Assembly (NCBI GenBank): GCA_021768485.1
Contig: JAIZVZ010000014.1
Coordinates: 1-56,075, forward strand
Source: Oxalobacteraceae bacterium
GTDB lineage: Bacteria; Pseudomonadota; Gammaproteobacteria; Burkholderiales; Burkholderiaceae_D
Reading direction: 5' to 3'
DNA: 56,075 nt
Both the position numbers and the translations under genes were made by a program. The stretch's first letter is position 1; each line of letters starts with the position of its first letter. Of this stretch, positions 35,796-44,375 are shown one piece after another. The notes under the pieces were generated by a model that saw only the letters and a program-made list of their open reading frames with translations, was not told where the DNA came from and ran no database searches.

Positions 35796-36023
35796 ATGAC
35801 GATCGAGAAAAAAAAGCAATATGACAAGACCAGCTCCAAACGCCAGGCAGGCCATCTGGCCCGCATGATGGAAAATAAAGGCAAGCGCTTGCCGGTCGAC
35901 TTCGACGCCGACCGTCTCGACAAACTCGACGCCCTGATCGGCGCCGGTTATGGCGACAGCAAGGCCGCGGTGATACGTAAATCGATTGACGACGCCTATA
36001 AGGAAGTACTGGATAAACATTGA
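35796..36023 (+). CDS. Small ribbon-helix-helix-like protein
   Basis: 75-residue basic protein: MTIEKKKQYDKTSSKRQAGHLARMMENKGKRLPVDFDADRLDKLDALIGAGYGDSKAAVIRKSIDDAYKEVLDKH. The second half (strand LPVDFDADRLDKLDALIGAGYGDSKAAVIRKSIDDAY) has the pattern of a ribbon-helix-helix DNA-binding domain, and the Lys-rich N-terminus could also contact DNA. AAGGAG lies upstream of the ATG. It sits exactly between the two small paralogs, and its stop codon overlaps the -35 box of the second one. It could bind the shared palindrome; that is a guess from position. Confidence 0.78.
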   Translation: MTIEKKKQYDKTSSKRQAGHLARMMENKGKRLPVDFDADRLDKLDALIGAGYGDSKAAVIRKSIDDAYKEVLDKH

Positions 36024-36047
36024 CAACGTTTATATAAACGGTATAAT
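36020..36047 (+). promoter_or_regulatory. Promoter and palindromic operator of small paralog 2
   Basis: Consensus -35 TTGACA at 36020-36025 and -10 TATAAT at 36042-36047 are 16 bp apart. The spacer holds the perfect 14-bp palindrome CGTTTATATAAACG (36027-36040). A protein bound there would block RNA polymerase. The -35 overlaps the stop codon of the preceding gene. Confidence 0.85.
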
Positions 36048-36070
36048 TTTAGTGCTACCCTTTTACGTAC

Positions 36071-36102
36071 GCGCCTTGGCGCGCCGCACGGCCGGAAGCC
36101 GA
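36071..36102 (+). promoter_or_regulatory. Conserved structured leader of small paralog 2
   Basis: Second copy of the 32-nt two-hairpin element: GCGCC-TT-GGCGC and CGGC-CGGAA-GCCG. It differs from the first copy at only two positions, one in a loop and one between the hairpins, so both stems are kept. It is 17 nt upstream of the start codon and may occlude or shape the ribosome binding region. Confidence 0.75.
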
Positions 36103-36118
36103 TTATTTAGAGATCAAA

Positions 36119-36322
36119 ATGACAGCTGTCGCAATCAACACCCTGACCACCACAACCTTGAGCAAACAAGATGTGGCTACCATCCGCTCGCTGCTTTCCT
36201 ATGCAACTGAAGAACTGGGCAAAGTCGGTACTACTGAACATATGCGTTTGCGCGCAATCGAAGACAAACTCGGCAAACTGGTTGGTGAACGTTTCACCCT
36301 CAGCGCCGTAGAAGCTGCTTAA
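36119..36322 (+). CDS. Small conserved protein, paralog 2 (unknown function)
   Basis: 67-residue paralog of the protein at 35319-35507, with MTAVAINTLTTTTLSKQDVATIRSLLSYATEELGKVGTTEHMRLRAIEDKLGKLVGERFTLSAVEAA. The central block is unchanged and most differences are conservative, so both copies appear functional. Strong promoter, palindrome and structured leader precede it. The function is unknown to me; the size, strong promoter and duplication resemble stress- or host-associated small proteins. Confidence 0.87.
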   Translation: MTAVAINTLTTTTLSKQDVATIRSLLSYATEELGKVGTTEHMRLRAIEDKLGKLVGERFTLSAVEAA

Positions 36323-36698
36323 TAATATAGTTCAGTAAGAAGCAGGCAATCATGTCTGCAGCCTGAATGGCGCTGCGTCCATGGCAGCATCATTCAGGCT
36401 AATCGGGTGTCAATCGTCAGTGACAGCCAATCACCTCCCGCTCCAATCGCTCCAATCATCACCTGCTCCAATCATCACCTGCCCCAGCCCTCCCCGCTTC
36501 AGTCGCCACCACGAAGTACGTCTTTTCATCTTGTTCATTGTAATTTGCTAATTTCCATGCCGCCGGAATAGCAGAGAGACATTTACGGCGCGCCGCTCAT
36601 ACAAAATTCCAATAAAAAATGCGTCTTCATGGTGCGTCCGCACTTATTTCAGGAAATTCCGTGTACACTTTCCATTTTCAAATACTTGCTCTCAATTC
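36323..36698. other. Intergenic region before the HPP gene
   Basis: 376 bp with no credible gene. It starts with a long hairpin (36360-36400), then a duplicated 16-bp unit GCTCCAATCATCACCT-like around 36449-36482, then AT-rich sequence that should contain the promoter of the HPP-CBS gene, though no convincing -35/-10 pair stands out. Confidence 0.6.
36360..36400 (+). terminator. Long hairpin after small paralog 2
   Basis: Outer stem AGCCTGAATG / CATTCAGGCT (10 bp) and inner stem GCTGC / GCAGC enclose a 7-nt loop, starting 38 nt after the stop codon. No T-run follows. It probably defines the 3' end of the small-protein mRNA. Confidence 0.55.
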
Positions 36699-37907
36699 AT
36701 GTATAGCAAATGGTTTAATCCGCAAACGCTTATTGCCTGGCTCCTTACTTTCCGCCCAGCACCAGTCAAAGTTGATGCCAAAGAAAGGCTGCGCGCCTGT
36801 TTAGGCATGCTGACCGGCATTTTCATCACTGGCGTTGCCACCCGCCTGCTACTCGGCCCAAGCAGTGCACTGCCGATGCTGGCAGCACCGGTCGGCGCCT
36901 CCTCGGTACTGTTATTTGCCCTGCCCTCAAGCCCGCTGGCGCAGCCATGGTCCATCATCGGCGGCAATATCGCCTCAGCCCTGATCGGCGTCACCTGCGC
37001 CCTCTTCATCCCCAATCCGATGCTGGCGGCCGCCGTCGCCGGCGCCGGCGCCATCATCGCCATGTTCGCCCTGCGCTGCGTGCATCCGCCAAGCGGTGCG
37101 GTAGGCCTGATGGCCGTACTCGGCGGCCCTGCCATCACCGGCCTCGGCTACCAATACGTCCTGGTGCCGGTCGCCATCAACACCATACTGCTGGTGGCCG
37201 TCGCCCTGGTCTATAACAACGTCACCGGGCGCCGCTATCCGTATGCCGCGCCTGCCGCGCCGGCCAAATTGCCCGAACGGACCGAGGCGCGCGCGAGCGA
37301 TCGCCTCGGCTTCAAACCGGAAGACCTCGATCAAGTCTTAAAGCAATATAACCAGGTGCTTGACGTCAGCCGCGGCGATCTCGAATCGCTGCTGCAGCAG
37401 ACCGAAATGCACGCCTATCGCCGGCGCTTCGGCGAAATCCTGTGCCGCGACATCATGACCGCCAATGTGGTTGCCGTCGAATTCGGCACCTCGCTGGCCG
37501 AAGCCTGGAGCCTGCTGCGCAAAAACCATCTCAATGCGCTCCCCGTTGTCAATCGCGGCCGGCGCGTGATCGGCATCGTCAGCCTGAGCGACTTCATGCA
37601 GCACGCCGACCTCGAAATTTTCGACACCATACGCGACAAATTGCGCAGGCTTCTGCAGCCATCGTTCGAAAGCCACAGCGAAAAACCGGAAGTGGTCGGC
37701 CAGATCATGACACCATCGGTATACACGGCAGCGCACGACATGCATATCGTCGAACTGGTGCCTTTGCTGTCGCAAGGCTTGCATCACATACCGGTGGTCG
37801 ACGCCCAGCAACACCTGAGCGGCATGCTGACGCAGTCGGACCTGATTACGGCCCTGTACCGCGGGCGCCTGGACGACAGCAGCGTGCGCACCCTCGGCGC
37901 AGCCTGA
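36699..37907 (+). CDS. HPP family membrane protein with CBS domains
   Basis: 402-residue protein with an HPP transmembrane domain (about 30-180, four to six helices: LGMLTGIFITGVATRLLLG, APVGASSVLLFALPSSPLAQPWSIIGGN, MFALRCVHPPSGAVGLMAVLGG) containing the name-giving HPP motif, then a linker and a pair of CBS domains (about 245-310 and 330-395: DIMTANVVAVEFGTSLAEAWSLLRKNHLNALPVV and IMTPSVYTAAHDMHIVELVPLLSQGLHHIPVV). CBS pairs sense adenine nucleotides. Plant and cyanobacterial HPP proteins have been linked to nitrite transport; whether this one does the same is unknown, although NO-related genes lie nearby. Confidence 0.9.
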   Translation: MYSKWFNPQTLIAWLLTFRPAPVKVDAKERLRACLGMLTGIFITGVATRLLLGPSSALPMLAAPVGASSVLLFALPSSPLAQPWSIIGGNIASALIGVTCALFIPNPMLAAAVAGAGAIIAMFALRCVHPPSGAVGLMAVLGGPAITGLGYQYVLVPVAINTILLVAVALVYNNVTGRRYPYAAPAAPAKLPERTEARASDRLGFKPEDLDQVLKQYNQVLDVSRGDLESLLQQTEMHAYRRRFGEILCRDIMTANVVAVEFGTSLAEAWSLLRKNHLNALPVVNRGRRVIGIVSLSDFMQHADLEIFDTIRDKLRRLLQPSFESHSEKPEVVGQIMTPSVYTAAHDMHIVELVPLLSQGLHHIPVVDAQQHLSGMLTQSDLITALYRGRLDDSSVRTLGAA

Positions 37908-38013
37908 CGCGCCCCGGCTTGATGCACCCGCGTGATGCACCACGCTTGATGTACCACGCTTGATACGTCGGCCGCTGGGCGCGGCTGAACCGGTCCGGCG
38001 ATTGCCGGCGCCC

Positions 38014-39090
38014 TCAGCTGCGGCCGCCGAAAGCCTCCTCGAACGACAGGATGCGACCGGTATCGGTATTTTCATAGCCGTCGATGGCGCCGACGGTCGA
38101 GCGAAACTGCGGCGACTGCAAGACGCCGATCACCCGTCCGAGCAGCGGATTCTCGAGCGCCTCGCGCCGCAGCGCATAAAAATAACGCTCGCGCACCAGC
38201 GGAATGAAATCGAGGCCGAAATGGACCGCGGCCGCCTTCAATCCAAGGCCGACATCGGCCATGCCGCTGGCGATATAAGCAGCCACCGCCGAATGCGTAT
38301 ATTCGGCGCTTTCGAATCCGGGAATGTCATTGCGCGACAAGTGGGTGTCGGCCAGCATCAGTTCGAGCAGCATGCGCGTGCCCGAGCCGACCTGCCGGTT
38401 GACGAAGCGCGCGTCTTGCCGGCCCAGATCATGCAAACTGGAAATTTGCAAAGGGTTGCCAGACGCCACCATCAAGCCCTGATGGCGCACCGCCAGTTGC
38501 AGCAATACATGCGTATCGGGATTGAACCACTGCGCGTAATAGGCCAGCGCCGGCCGTTCGAACTGCCCCAGCGGCACATGAAAGCCAGCCAGATCGCACT
38601 CGCGCCGAAATAGCGCGGCGACGGCATCGGCGCTATTGCTATACCGCAACTCCAGGGCAATGCCGGCGTCGTTGATGTGATTTAACAACGCCGCCACCGC
38701 AAATCCATGACTGCCGTGCAGGCGCACCGCCTTGGCTTTTTGGCGATCGGACTTGTTGAGCTCTTTTTCGAGTTCGGCCGCCAGGCTGTCGAACATCGGC
38801 GACAGCCTGGCGGCCACGCGGCGGTCGGCCCACAACAATTTGTCGGCCAGCGCGGTCAGGGTCGAACCGCGTCCGCGCCCCTTGGCTATTAGCGCTTCGC
38901 CAAACAAGGTCTCCGCTTCGCGCACCAGTCCCCAGGCGTGGCGATAGGACAGGCCAAGCATCGGCGCCGCTTTGGCAATCGAACCGGTACGCTGGATCGC
39001 CTGTAACAATGTCAGCAAAACCGCCGTATCGAGCGCCTGATCGCACTCATGCGTCACTTCCCAATGCGGGCGGATCGTCACTTTATACAT
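38014..39090 (-). CDS. ModE-like HTH regulator with periplasmic-binding-like sensor domain
   Basis: 358-residue regulator. The N-terminus (about 1-95) is a ModE/LysR-like winged helix: TLLQAIQRTGSIAKAAPMLGLSYRHAWGLVREAETLFGEALIAKGRGRGSTLT. The remainder (about 120-340) is a type II periplasmic-binding-protein-like domain (VRLHGSHGFAVAALLNHI, RECDLAGFHVPLGQFERP, FVNRQVGSGTRMLLELMLAD, GMADVGLGLKAAAVHFGLDFIPLVRERYFYALRRE), the kind that binds molybdate, tungstate or a small carboxylate. It is divergent from the molybdenum-dependent formate dehydrogenase operon and very likely regulates it in response to Mo or formate; inverted repeats in the shared promoter support that. Confidence 0.87.
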   Translation of the reverse strand: MYKVTIRPHWEVTHECDQALDTAVLLTLLQAIQRTGSIAKAAPMLGLSYRHAWGLVREAETLFGEALIAKGRGRGSTLTALADKLLWADRRVAARLSPMFDSLAAELEKELNKSDRQKAKAVRLHGSHGFAVAALLNHINDAGIALELRYSNSADAVAALFRRECDLAGFHVPLGQFERPALAYYAQWFNPDTHVLLQLAVRHQGLMVASGNPLQISSLHDLGRQDARFVNRQVGSGTRMLLELMLADTHLSRNDIPGFESAEYTHSAVAAYIASGMADVGLGLKAAAVHFGLDFIPLVRERYFYALRREALENPLLGRVIGVLQSPQFRSTVGAIDGYENTDTGRILSFEEAFGGRS

Positions 39091-39403
39091 AATCGATAGT
39101 TTCTTTGTATATTATGCAAAATATAGCCTATTGATATATTTTTTTTACAGTGATAACGTGACCAAAAGCCTCATTTACACGCCATAGTTTATGCAATCCG
39201 AAACATATAAACAGGCCCGGTCAGTGTATTGGTGCGGCGCATCAAATTCTTCGTGAAAGGGGCCGGCGTCAGGTCGCGCACCCGCTTTTCCGCCAGATAT
39301 TTATCGCCGCCAACACGATTTTATGACTGAGTCTATAATTTCAAATGTTTGATCGTTCACAGCATGCCGCCAGAACGAATAAAGATAGAAACAGGAGACG
39401 AGC
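39091..39403. other. Divergent promoter region, regulator and fdsG
   Basis: 313 bp with no gene. The regulator-proximal 50 bp are very AT-rich and hold the nested inverted repeats described separately. The part before fdsG contains AGGAGA at a good distance from the fdsG ATG but no unmistakable -35/-10 pair. Confidence 0.7.
39092..39135. promoter_or_regulatory. Candidate operator of the ModE-like regulator
   Basis: An outer inverted repeat ATCGATAG (39092-39099) / CTATTGAT (39128-39135), one mismatch, encloses an inner near-palindrome ATATTATGCAAAATAT (39109-39124) centred on TGCA. The outer arms resemble the ATCGnTATA arms of ModE boxes. The site starts two bases from the regulator start codon, so it would allow autorepression and control of fdsG. 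Confidence 0.55.
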
Positions 39404-39886
39404 ATGACCACCCCAGCCACGATCGACCTTGACGCCGTCGACACCATTCTCATCGAAGGAAAATCGCTGCCAGGCGCAATGCTGCCGATTTTGCATGCGA
39501 TCCAGGACAAGCTCGGCTACATCCCGCCCGAGCTCGTGCCGCGGATTGCCGATGAGCTCAATGTATCGCGCGCCGAAGTCCATGGTGTCATCACCTATTA
39601 TCACCATTTCCGGCAAACTCCGCCGGGCCGTCATGTAGTCCAGATCTGCCGCGCCGAAGCCTGCCAGTCGCGCGGCTCGGACGCCCTGGAAGCGCATGCC
39701 AAGGCCGAACTGGCTTGCGACTTTCACGAAACCACGCAAGACGGCACCTTTACGCTGGAACCGATTTATTGCCTGGGCCAATGCGCCTGCGGCCCCAACA
39801 TCATGATCGGCGACGATCTGTATGGCCGCGTCACGCCTGAAAAATTCGACCGTCTACTCAACGCAGCCGCCAAAGGAAAACCATGA
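39404..39886 (+). CDS. fdsG: NAD-dependent formate dehydrogenase gamma subunit
   Basis: 160-residue NuoE-like subunit carrying a [2Fe-2S] cluster; ligands lie in VVQICRAEACQSRGSD and YCLGQCACGPNIMIGDDLYG. It passes electrons between the FdsA clusters and the FMN of FdsB. The N-terminal half is the usual helical bundle (LPILHAIQDKLGYIPPELVPRIADELNVSRAEVHGVITYYHHF). AGGAGA precedes the ATG. It is first in fdsGBA-fdhD-fdsD and overlaps fdsB by four bases. Confidence 0.96.
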   Translation: MTTPATIDLDAVDTILIEGKSLPGAMLPILHAIQDKLGYIPPELVPRIADELNVSRAEVHGVITYYHHFRQTPPGRHVVQICRAEACQSRGSDALEAHAKAELACDFHETTQDGTFTLEPIYCLGQCACGPNIMIGDDLYGRVTPEKFDRLLNAAAKGKP

Positions 39887-41442
39887 GCGCAGTTATCTTT
39901 GTTCCGCGCGATTCGACCGCGATCGCGCTTGGCGCCAATGAGGTCGCCCTTGAAATCGCCGCCGAAGCCGAAAAACGCGGCCTGCCCGTGCGCATCGTGC
40001 GCAACGGCTCGCGCGGCCTGTTCTGGCTCGAACCGATGGTGGAGGTCGAAACCGCCCACGGCCGCGTGGCCTACGGTCCGGTGGCAGTCGAAGACGTCGC
40101 CGGCCTGTTCGATGCCGGCCTGGCCAGCGGTGCCGCCGGCCATGCGCTGTCGCTCGGACTGACCGAAGAAATCCCGTTTCTGAAGCACCAGGAACGCCTG
40201 ACCTTTGCCCGCGTCGGCATCACCGACCCGGTCTCGCTCACCGATTACCTGGCGCACGAAGGCTATGCCGGCCTGCGCCGCGCGATCACCATGACGCCCG
40301 AAGCGGTCGTCAAGGAAGTGCTCGATTCGGGCTTGCGCGGCCGCGGCGGCGCTGCTTTTCCGACCGGTATCAAGTGGAAGACGGTCAACTCGCTGCCGGC
40401 CACGCAGAAATACATCGTCTGTAATGCCGACGAAGGCGATTCGGGTACTTTTTCCGACCGCATGGTGATGGAAGACGATCCCTTCATGCTGATCGAAGGC
40501 ATGACCATCGCCGGCCTGGCCGCCGGCGCCACGCAAGGCTATATCTATGTGCGCTGCGAATACGCGCACGCCATCGCCGCCCTCAATGAAGCAATCAAGA
40601 GCGCACTGCAACACGGCTACCTGGGCGCCAACATCCTAGGCTCGAGCCTGGCCTTCATGCTCGAGGTGCGCGAAGGCGCCGGCACCTATGTCTGCGGCGA
40701 AGAAACGGCCTTGCTCGAAAGCCTGGAAGGCAAGCGCGGCATCGTCCGTGCCAAGCCGCCGCTGCCGGCCATCGAAGGCCTGTTCGGCAAGCCGACCGTG
40801 ATCAACAACGTCATTTCGCTGGCCGCCATCCCGATGATTCTGGCGCGCGGCGCGGCCTATTATAAAAACTACGGCATGGGCCACTCGCGCGGCACGCTGC
40901 CGTTCCAGCTGGCCGGCAACATCCTGCATGGCGGCCTGGTCGAGACCGCGTTCGGCATGACGCTGCGCACCCTGCTCTACGATTTTGGCGGCGGCACCGA
41001 AAACGGCCGGCCGATCCGCGCCGTGCAGGTCGGCGGCCCGCTCGGCGCCTATCTGCCGGAGTCGCAGTTCGATACACCGATGGATTATGAATCGTTCATG
41101 GCGATCAGTGCCGGCGTCGGCCACGGCGGCATCGTGGTCTTCGACGACACCGTCGACATGGCCAAGCAGGCCCGCTACGCGATGAAATTCTGCGCCATCG
41201 AATCGTGCGGCAAATGCACGCCGTGCCGGATCGGCTCGACGCGCGGCTTCGAGGCGATCGACAAAATCATCGCCAACGAAAACCGGCCGCAGCAAATCAA
41301 GATCGTGCGCGACCTGTGCGACCTGATGGTCACCAGTTCGCTGTGCGCGCTCGGTTCGATGACGCCGCTGCCGGTGCTGTCGGCTCTGAACCATTTCCCG
41401 GAAGACTTCGGCGGTGCCACCAGCACGCAAGAAGCGGCCTGA
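39883..41442 (+). CDS. fdsB: NAD-dependent formate dehydrogenase beta subunit
   Basis: 519-residue NuoF-like diaphorase subunit. An N-terminal thioredoxin-like part (about 1-120) is fused to the NADH/FMN domain: GLRGRGGAAFPTGIKWKTV (FMN), YIVCNADEGDSGTFSDR, and GEETALLESLEGKRGIVRAKPPLPA (NADH). The C-terminus binds a [4Fe-4S] cluster (ESCGKCTPCRIGSTRGFE plus a Cys near LCALGSMTPLP). It reduces NAD+ with electrons from formate. Translationally coupled to fdsG. Confidence 0.96.
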   Translation: MSAVIFVPRDSTAIALGANEVALEIAAEAEKRGLPVRIVRNGSRGLFWLEPMVEVETAHGRVAYGPVAVEDVAGLFDAGLASGAAGHALSLGLTEEIPFLKHQERLTFARVGITDPVSLTDYLAHEGYAGLRRAITMTPEAVVKEVLDSGLRGRGGAAFPTGIKWKTVNSLPATQKYIVCNADEGDSGTFSDRMVMEDDPFMLIEGMTIAGLAAGATQGYIYVRCEYAHAIAALNEAIKSALQHGYLGANILGSSLAFMLEVREGAGTYVCGEETALLESLEGKRGIVRAKPPLPAIEGLFGKPTVINNVISLAAIPMILARGAAYYKNYGMGHSRGTLPFQLAGNILHGGLVETAFGMTLRTLLYDFGGGTENGRPIRAVQVGGPLGAYLPESQFDTPMDYESFMAISAGVGHGGIVVFDDTVDMAKQARYAMKFCAIESCGKCTPCRIGSTRGFEAIDKIIANENRPQQIKIVRDLCDLMVTSSLCALGSMTPLPVLSALNHFPEDFGGATSTQEAA

Positions 41443-41485
41443 TGCCTAACCACCTACACTACGAATACGAGCGAAGGAATACACC

Positions 41486-44365
41486 ATGAACCAGCTCAAT
41501 GGAACCGACTACGGCACCCCGGCCCGGGTCAACGAAGCGACTGTCACGATCGAAATCGACGGCATCCCGGTCACCGTGCCGGTCGGCACCTCGGTGATGC
41601 GCGCCGCGACCGAGGCCGGCGTCAACATTCCCAAGCTATGCGCCACCGACAGCCTTGAGCCATACGGGTCGTGCCGCCTGTGCCTGGTCGAAATCGAAGG
41701 CCGCAGAGGCTATCCGGCCTCATGCACCACGCGTGCCGAAGCCGGCATGAAGGTCAAGACCCAGACGCCGAAACTGGCCGATATCCGGCGCGGCGTGATG
41801 GAGCTGTATATCTCCGACCATCCGCTCGACTGTCTGACCTGCGCCGCCAACGGCAATTGCGAATTGCAGGACATGGCCGGCACGGTCGGCTTGCGCGAAG
41901 TGCGTTACGGCTACGACGGCGAAAATCATCTGGCGCTGCCGAAAGACGAATCGAATCCCTACTTCACCTACGACGCCTCGAAATGCATCGTCTGCAGCCG
42001 CTGCGTGCGCGCCTGCGAAGAAACCCAGGGCACTTTTGCGCTGACCATTTCCGGCAGCGGCTTCGGTTCGCGCGTCTCGCCGGGCCAGAGCGAATCGTTC
42101 ATGAGTTCCGAATGCGTCTCGTGCGGCGCCTGCGTCGACGCCTGCCCGACCGCCACCCTGACCGAAAAAACCGTCATCATGATGGGCCAGGCCGAGCACA
42201 GCAAGATCACCACCTGCGCCTATTGCGGCGTCGGCTGCTCGTTCCGCGCCGAGATGAAGGGTTCCGAAGTGGTGCGCATGGTGCCGAACAAGGACGGCCA
42301 TGCCAACCACGGCCACTCGTGCGTCAAGGGCCGCTTCGCCTTCGGCTATGCGACCCATGCCGACCGCATGCTCAAACCGATGATCCGCAAGGCCATCACC
42401 GATCCATGGCAGGAGGTGTCGTGGGACGAAGCGGTCAATTACGCAGCCTCGGAATTCCGCCGCATCCAGGCCAAGTTCGGCAAGGATTCGATCGGCGGCA
42501 TCACCTCGTCGCGCTGCACCAATGAGGAAACCTATCTGGTGCAAAAGCTGGTGCGCGCCGCCTTCGGCAACAACAACGTCGATACCTGCGCCCGCGTCTG
42601 CCACTCGCCGACCGGCTATGGCCTCAAACAGACGCTCGGCGAATCGGCCGGCACCCAGACCTTCGATTCGGTCATGAAGTCGGACGTCATCATGATCATC
42701 GGCGCCAATCCGGCCTCGGCCCATCCGGTGTTTGCCTCGCAAATGAAGCGCCGCCTGCGCCAGGGCGCCAAGCTGATCGTGATCGATCCGCGCACCACCG
42801 AAATGGTCAAGTCGCCGCACGTGAAAGCCGACTACCACCTGAAGCTGGTACCGGGCACCAACGTCGCCGTCATCACCGCCCTGGCCCACGTCATCATGAG
42901 CGAGAACCTGTTCGACGCCGCTTTCGTGGCCGAGCGCTGCGACCAGCAGTCGTTCGCCGACTGGACCAAATTCGTGCTGCGCGAGGAAAACTCGCCGGAA
43001 GCGGTGGAGAGCATCACCGGCGTGCCGGCGGTGCAGATCCGCGGCGCGGCGCGCCTGTTTGCGGCGCAAAAGAACGGCGCCATTTACTATGGCCTGGGGG
43101 TGACCGAACACTCCCAGGGTTCGACCTCGGTGATGGGCATCGCCAATCTGGCCATGGCCACCGGCAACGTCGGCCGCGAAGGCGTCGGCGTCAATCCGCT
43201 GCGCGGCCAGAACAATGTGCAGGGCGCCTGCGACATGGGCTCCTTCCCGCACGAACTGCCGGGCTACCGCCACATCTCCGACACCACCGTGCGCACCGAA
43301 TTCGAACAGGCCTGGAATTGCACGCTCGATCCCGAGCCGGGCCTGCGCATTCCCAACATGTTCGACGCGGCCCTGGACGGCACTTTCATGGGTCTGTATT
43401 GCGAAGGCGAAGACATCGTCCAGTCCGATCCGAACACGCAGCATGTGACCGCGGCGCTGGCCGGCATGGAATGTCTGGTGGTGCAGGACCTGTTCCTCAA
43501 CGAGACCGCCAAGTACGCCCACGTGTTCCTGCCCGGCTCGTCCTTCCTCGAAAAGGACGGCACCTTCACCAATGCCGAACGACGCATTTCGCGCGTGCGC
43601 AAGGTGATGCCGCCGAAGGCCGGCAAATCGGACTGGGAAGTGACGATGGCGCTGGCCAACGCGCTCGGCTATCCGATGAATTACAAGCATCCGTCGGAAA
43701 TCATGGATGAAATCGCGTCGCTGACGCCGACCTTTACCGGCGTCTCCTACAAAAAGCTCAACGAGCTCGGCAGCATCCAGTGGCCGTGCAACGACGCCGC
43801 GCCGGAAGGCACGCCGACCATGCACATCGGCGAATTTGTGCGCGGCAAGGGCAAGTTCATCAATACCCAGTTCTTCGCCACGGCCGAAAAAGTCACGCGC
43901 AAATTCCCGCTGATCCTGACCACCGGCCGCATTCTGTCGCAATACAATGTCGGCGCCCAGACGCGGCGCACCGACAACGTTCACTGGCATGGCGAAGACC
44001 GGCTCGAAGTGCATCCGCAGGATGCCGAAGAGCGCGGCATCAAGGACGGCGACTGGGTCGGCATCGAATCGCGCGCCGGCCAGACCGTGCTGCGGGCGAC
44101 CGTGACCGAACGGGTGCAGCCGGGCGTGGTCTACACCACCTTCCACTTCCCCGAATCGGGCGCCAACGTCATTACGACCAACAGCTCGGACTGGGCCACC
44201 AACTGTCCGGAGTACAAGGTCACGGCGGTGCAGGTCACGGTCGTCACCCAGCCTTCGGAATGGCAGCAGAATTACAGCCGCTTTTCCGACGAACAGGTGC
44301 GCCTGGTGAAGGGCGAAGCGGTGGCCCGCAGCACTGCCGATGCCAGTCTGGAAGGGGCAAAATAA
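41486..44365 (+). CDS. fdsA: NAD-dependent formate dehydrogenase catalytic alpha subunit
   Basis: 959-residue molybdenum bis-MGD enzyme that oxidises formate to CO2. The N-terminus (about 1-230) carries a plant-type [2Fe-2S] domain (CATDSLEPYGSCRLCLVE), the NuoG-like His-ligated cluster region (DHPLDCLTCAANGNCELQ) and a two-cluster ferredoxin (CIVCSRCVRAC, CVSCGACVDACPTATL). The catalytic domain begins CAYCGVGCSF and has the Mo-ligand Cys372 (ARVCHSPTGYGLK), equivalent to the active-site Cys of the Cupriavidus enzyme; it is not a selenocysteine. The C-terminal MGD-binding domain is at about 830-950. Confidence 0.97.
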   Translation: MNQLNGTDYGTPARVNEATVTIEIDGIPVTVPVGTSVMRAATEAGVNIPKLCATDSLEPYGSCRLCLVEIEGRRGYPASCTTRAEAGMKVKTQTPKLADIRRGVMELYISDHPLDCLTCAANGNCELQDMAGTVGLREVRYGYDGENHLALPKDESNPYFTYDASKCIVCSRCVRACEETQGTFALTISGSGFGSRVSPGQSESFMSSECVSCGACVDACPTATLTEKTVIMMGQAEHSKITTCAYCGVGCSFRAEMKGSEVVRMVPNKDGHANHGHSCVKGRFAFGYATHADRMLKPMIRKAITDPWQEVSWDEAVNYAASEFRRIQAKFGKDSIGGITSSRCTNEETYLVQKLVRAAFGNNNVDTCARVCHSPTGYGLKQTLGESAGTQTFDSVMKSDVIMIIGANPASAHPVFASQMKRRLRQGAKLIVIDPRTTEMVKSPHVKADYHLKLVPGTNVAVITALAHVIMSENLFDAAFVAERCDQQSFADWTKFVLREENSPEAVESITGVPAVQIRGAARLFAAQKNGAIYYGLGVTEHSQGSTSVMGIANLAMATGNVGREGVGVNPLRGQNNVQGACDMGSFPHELPGYRHISDTTVRTEFEQAWNCTLDPEPGLRIPNMFDAALDGTFMGLYCEGEDIVQSDPNTQHVTAALAGMECLVVQDLFLNETAKYAHVFLPGSSFLEKDGTFTNAERRISRVRKVMPPKAGKSDWEVTMALANALGYPMNYKHPSEIMDEIASLTPTFTGVSYKKLNELGSIQWPCNDAAPEGTPTMHIGEFVRGKGKFINTQFFATAEKVTRKFPLILTTGRILSQYNVGAQTRRTDNVHWHGEDRLEVHPQDAEERGIKDGDWVGIESRAGQTVLRATVTERVQPGVVYTTFHFPESGANVITTNSSDWATNCPEYKVTAVQVTVVTQPSEWQQNYSRFSDEQVRLVKGEAVARSTADASLEGAK

Positions 44366-44375
44366 GGCGACCATC

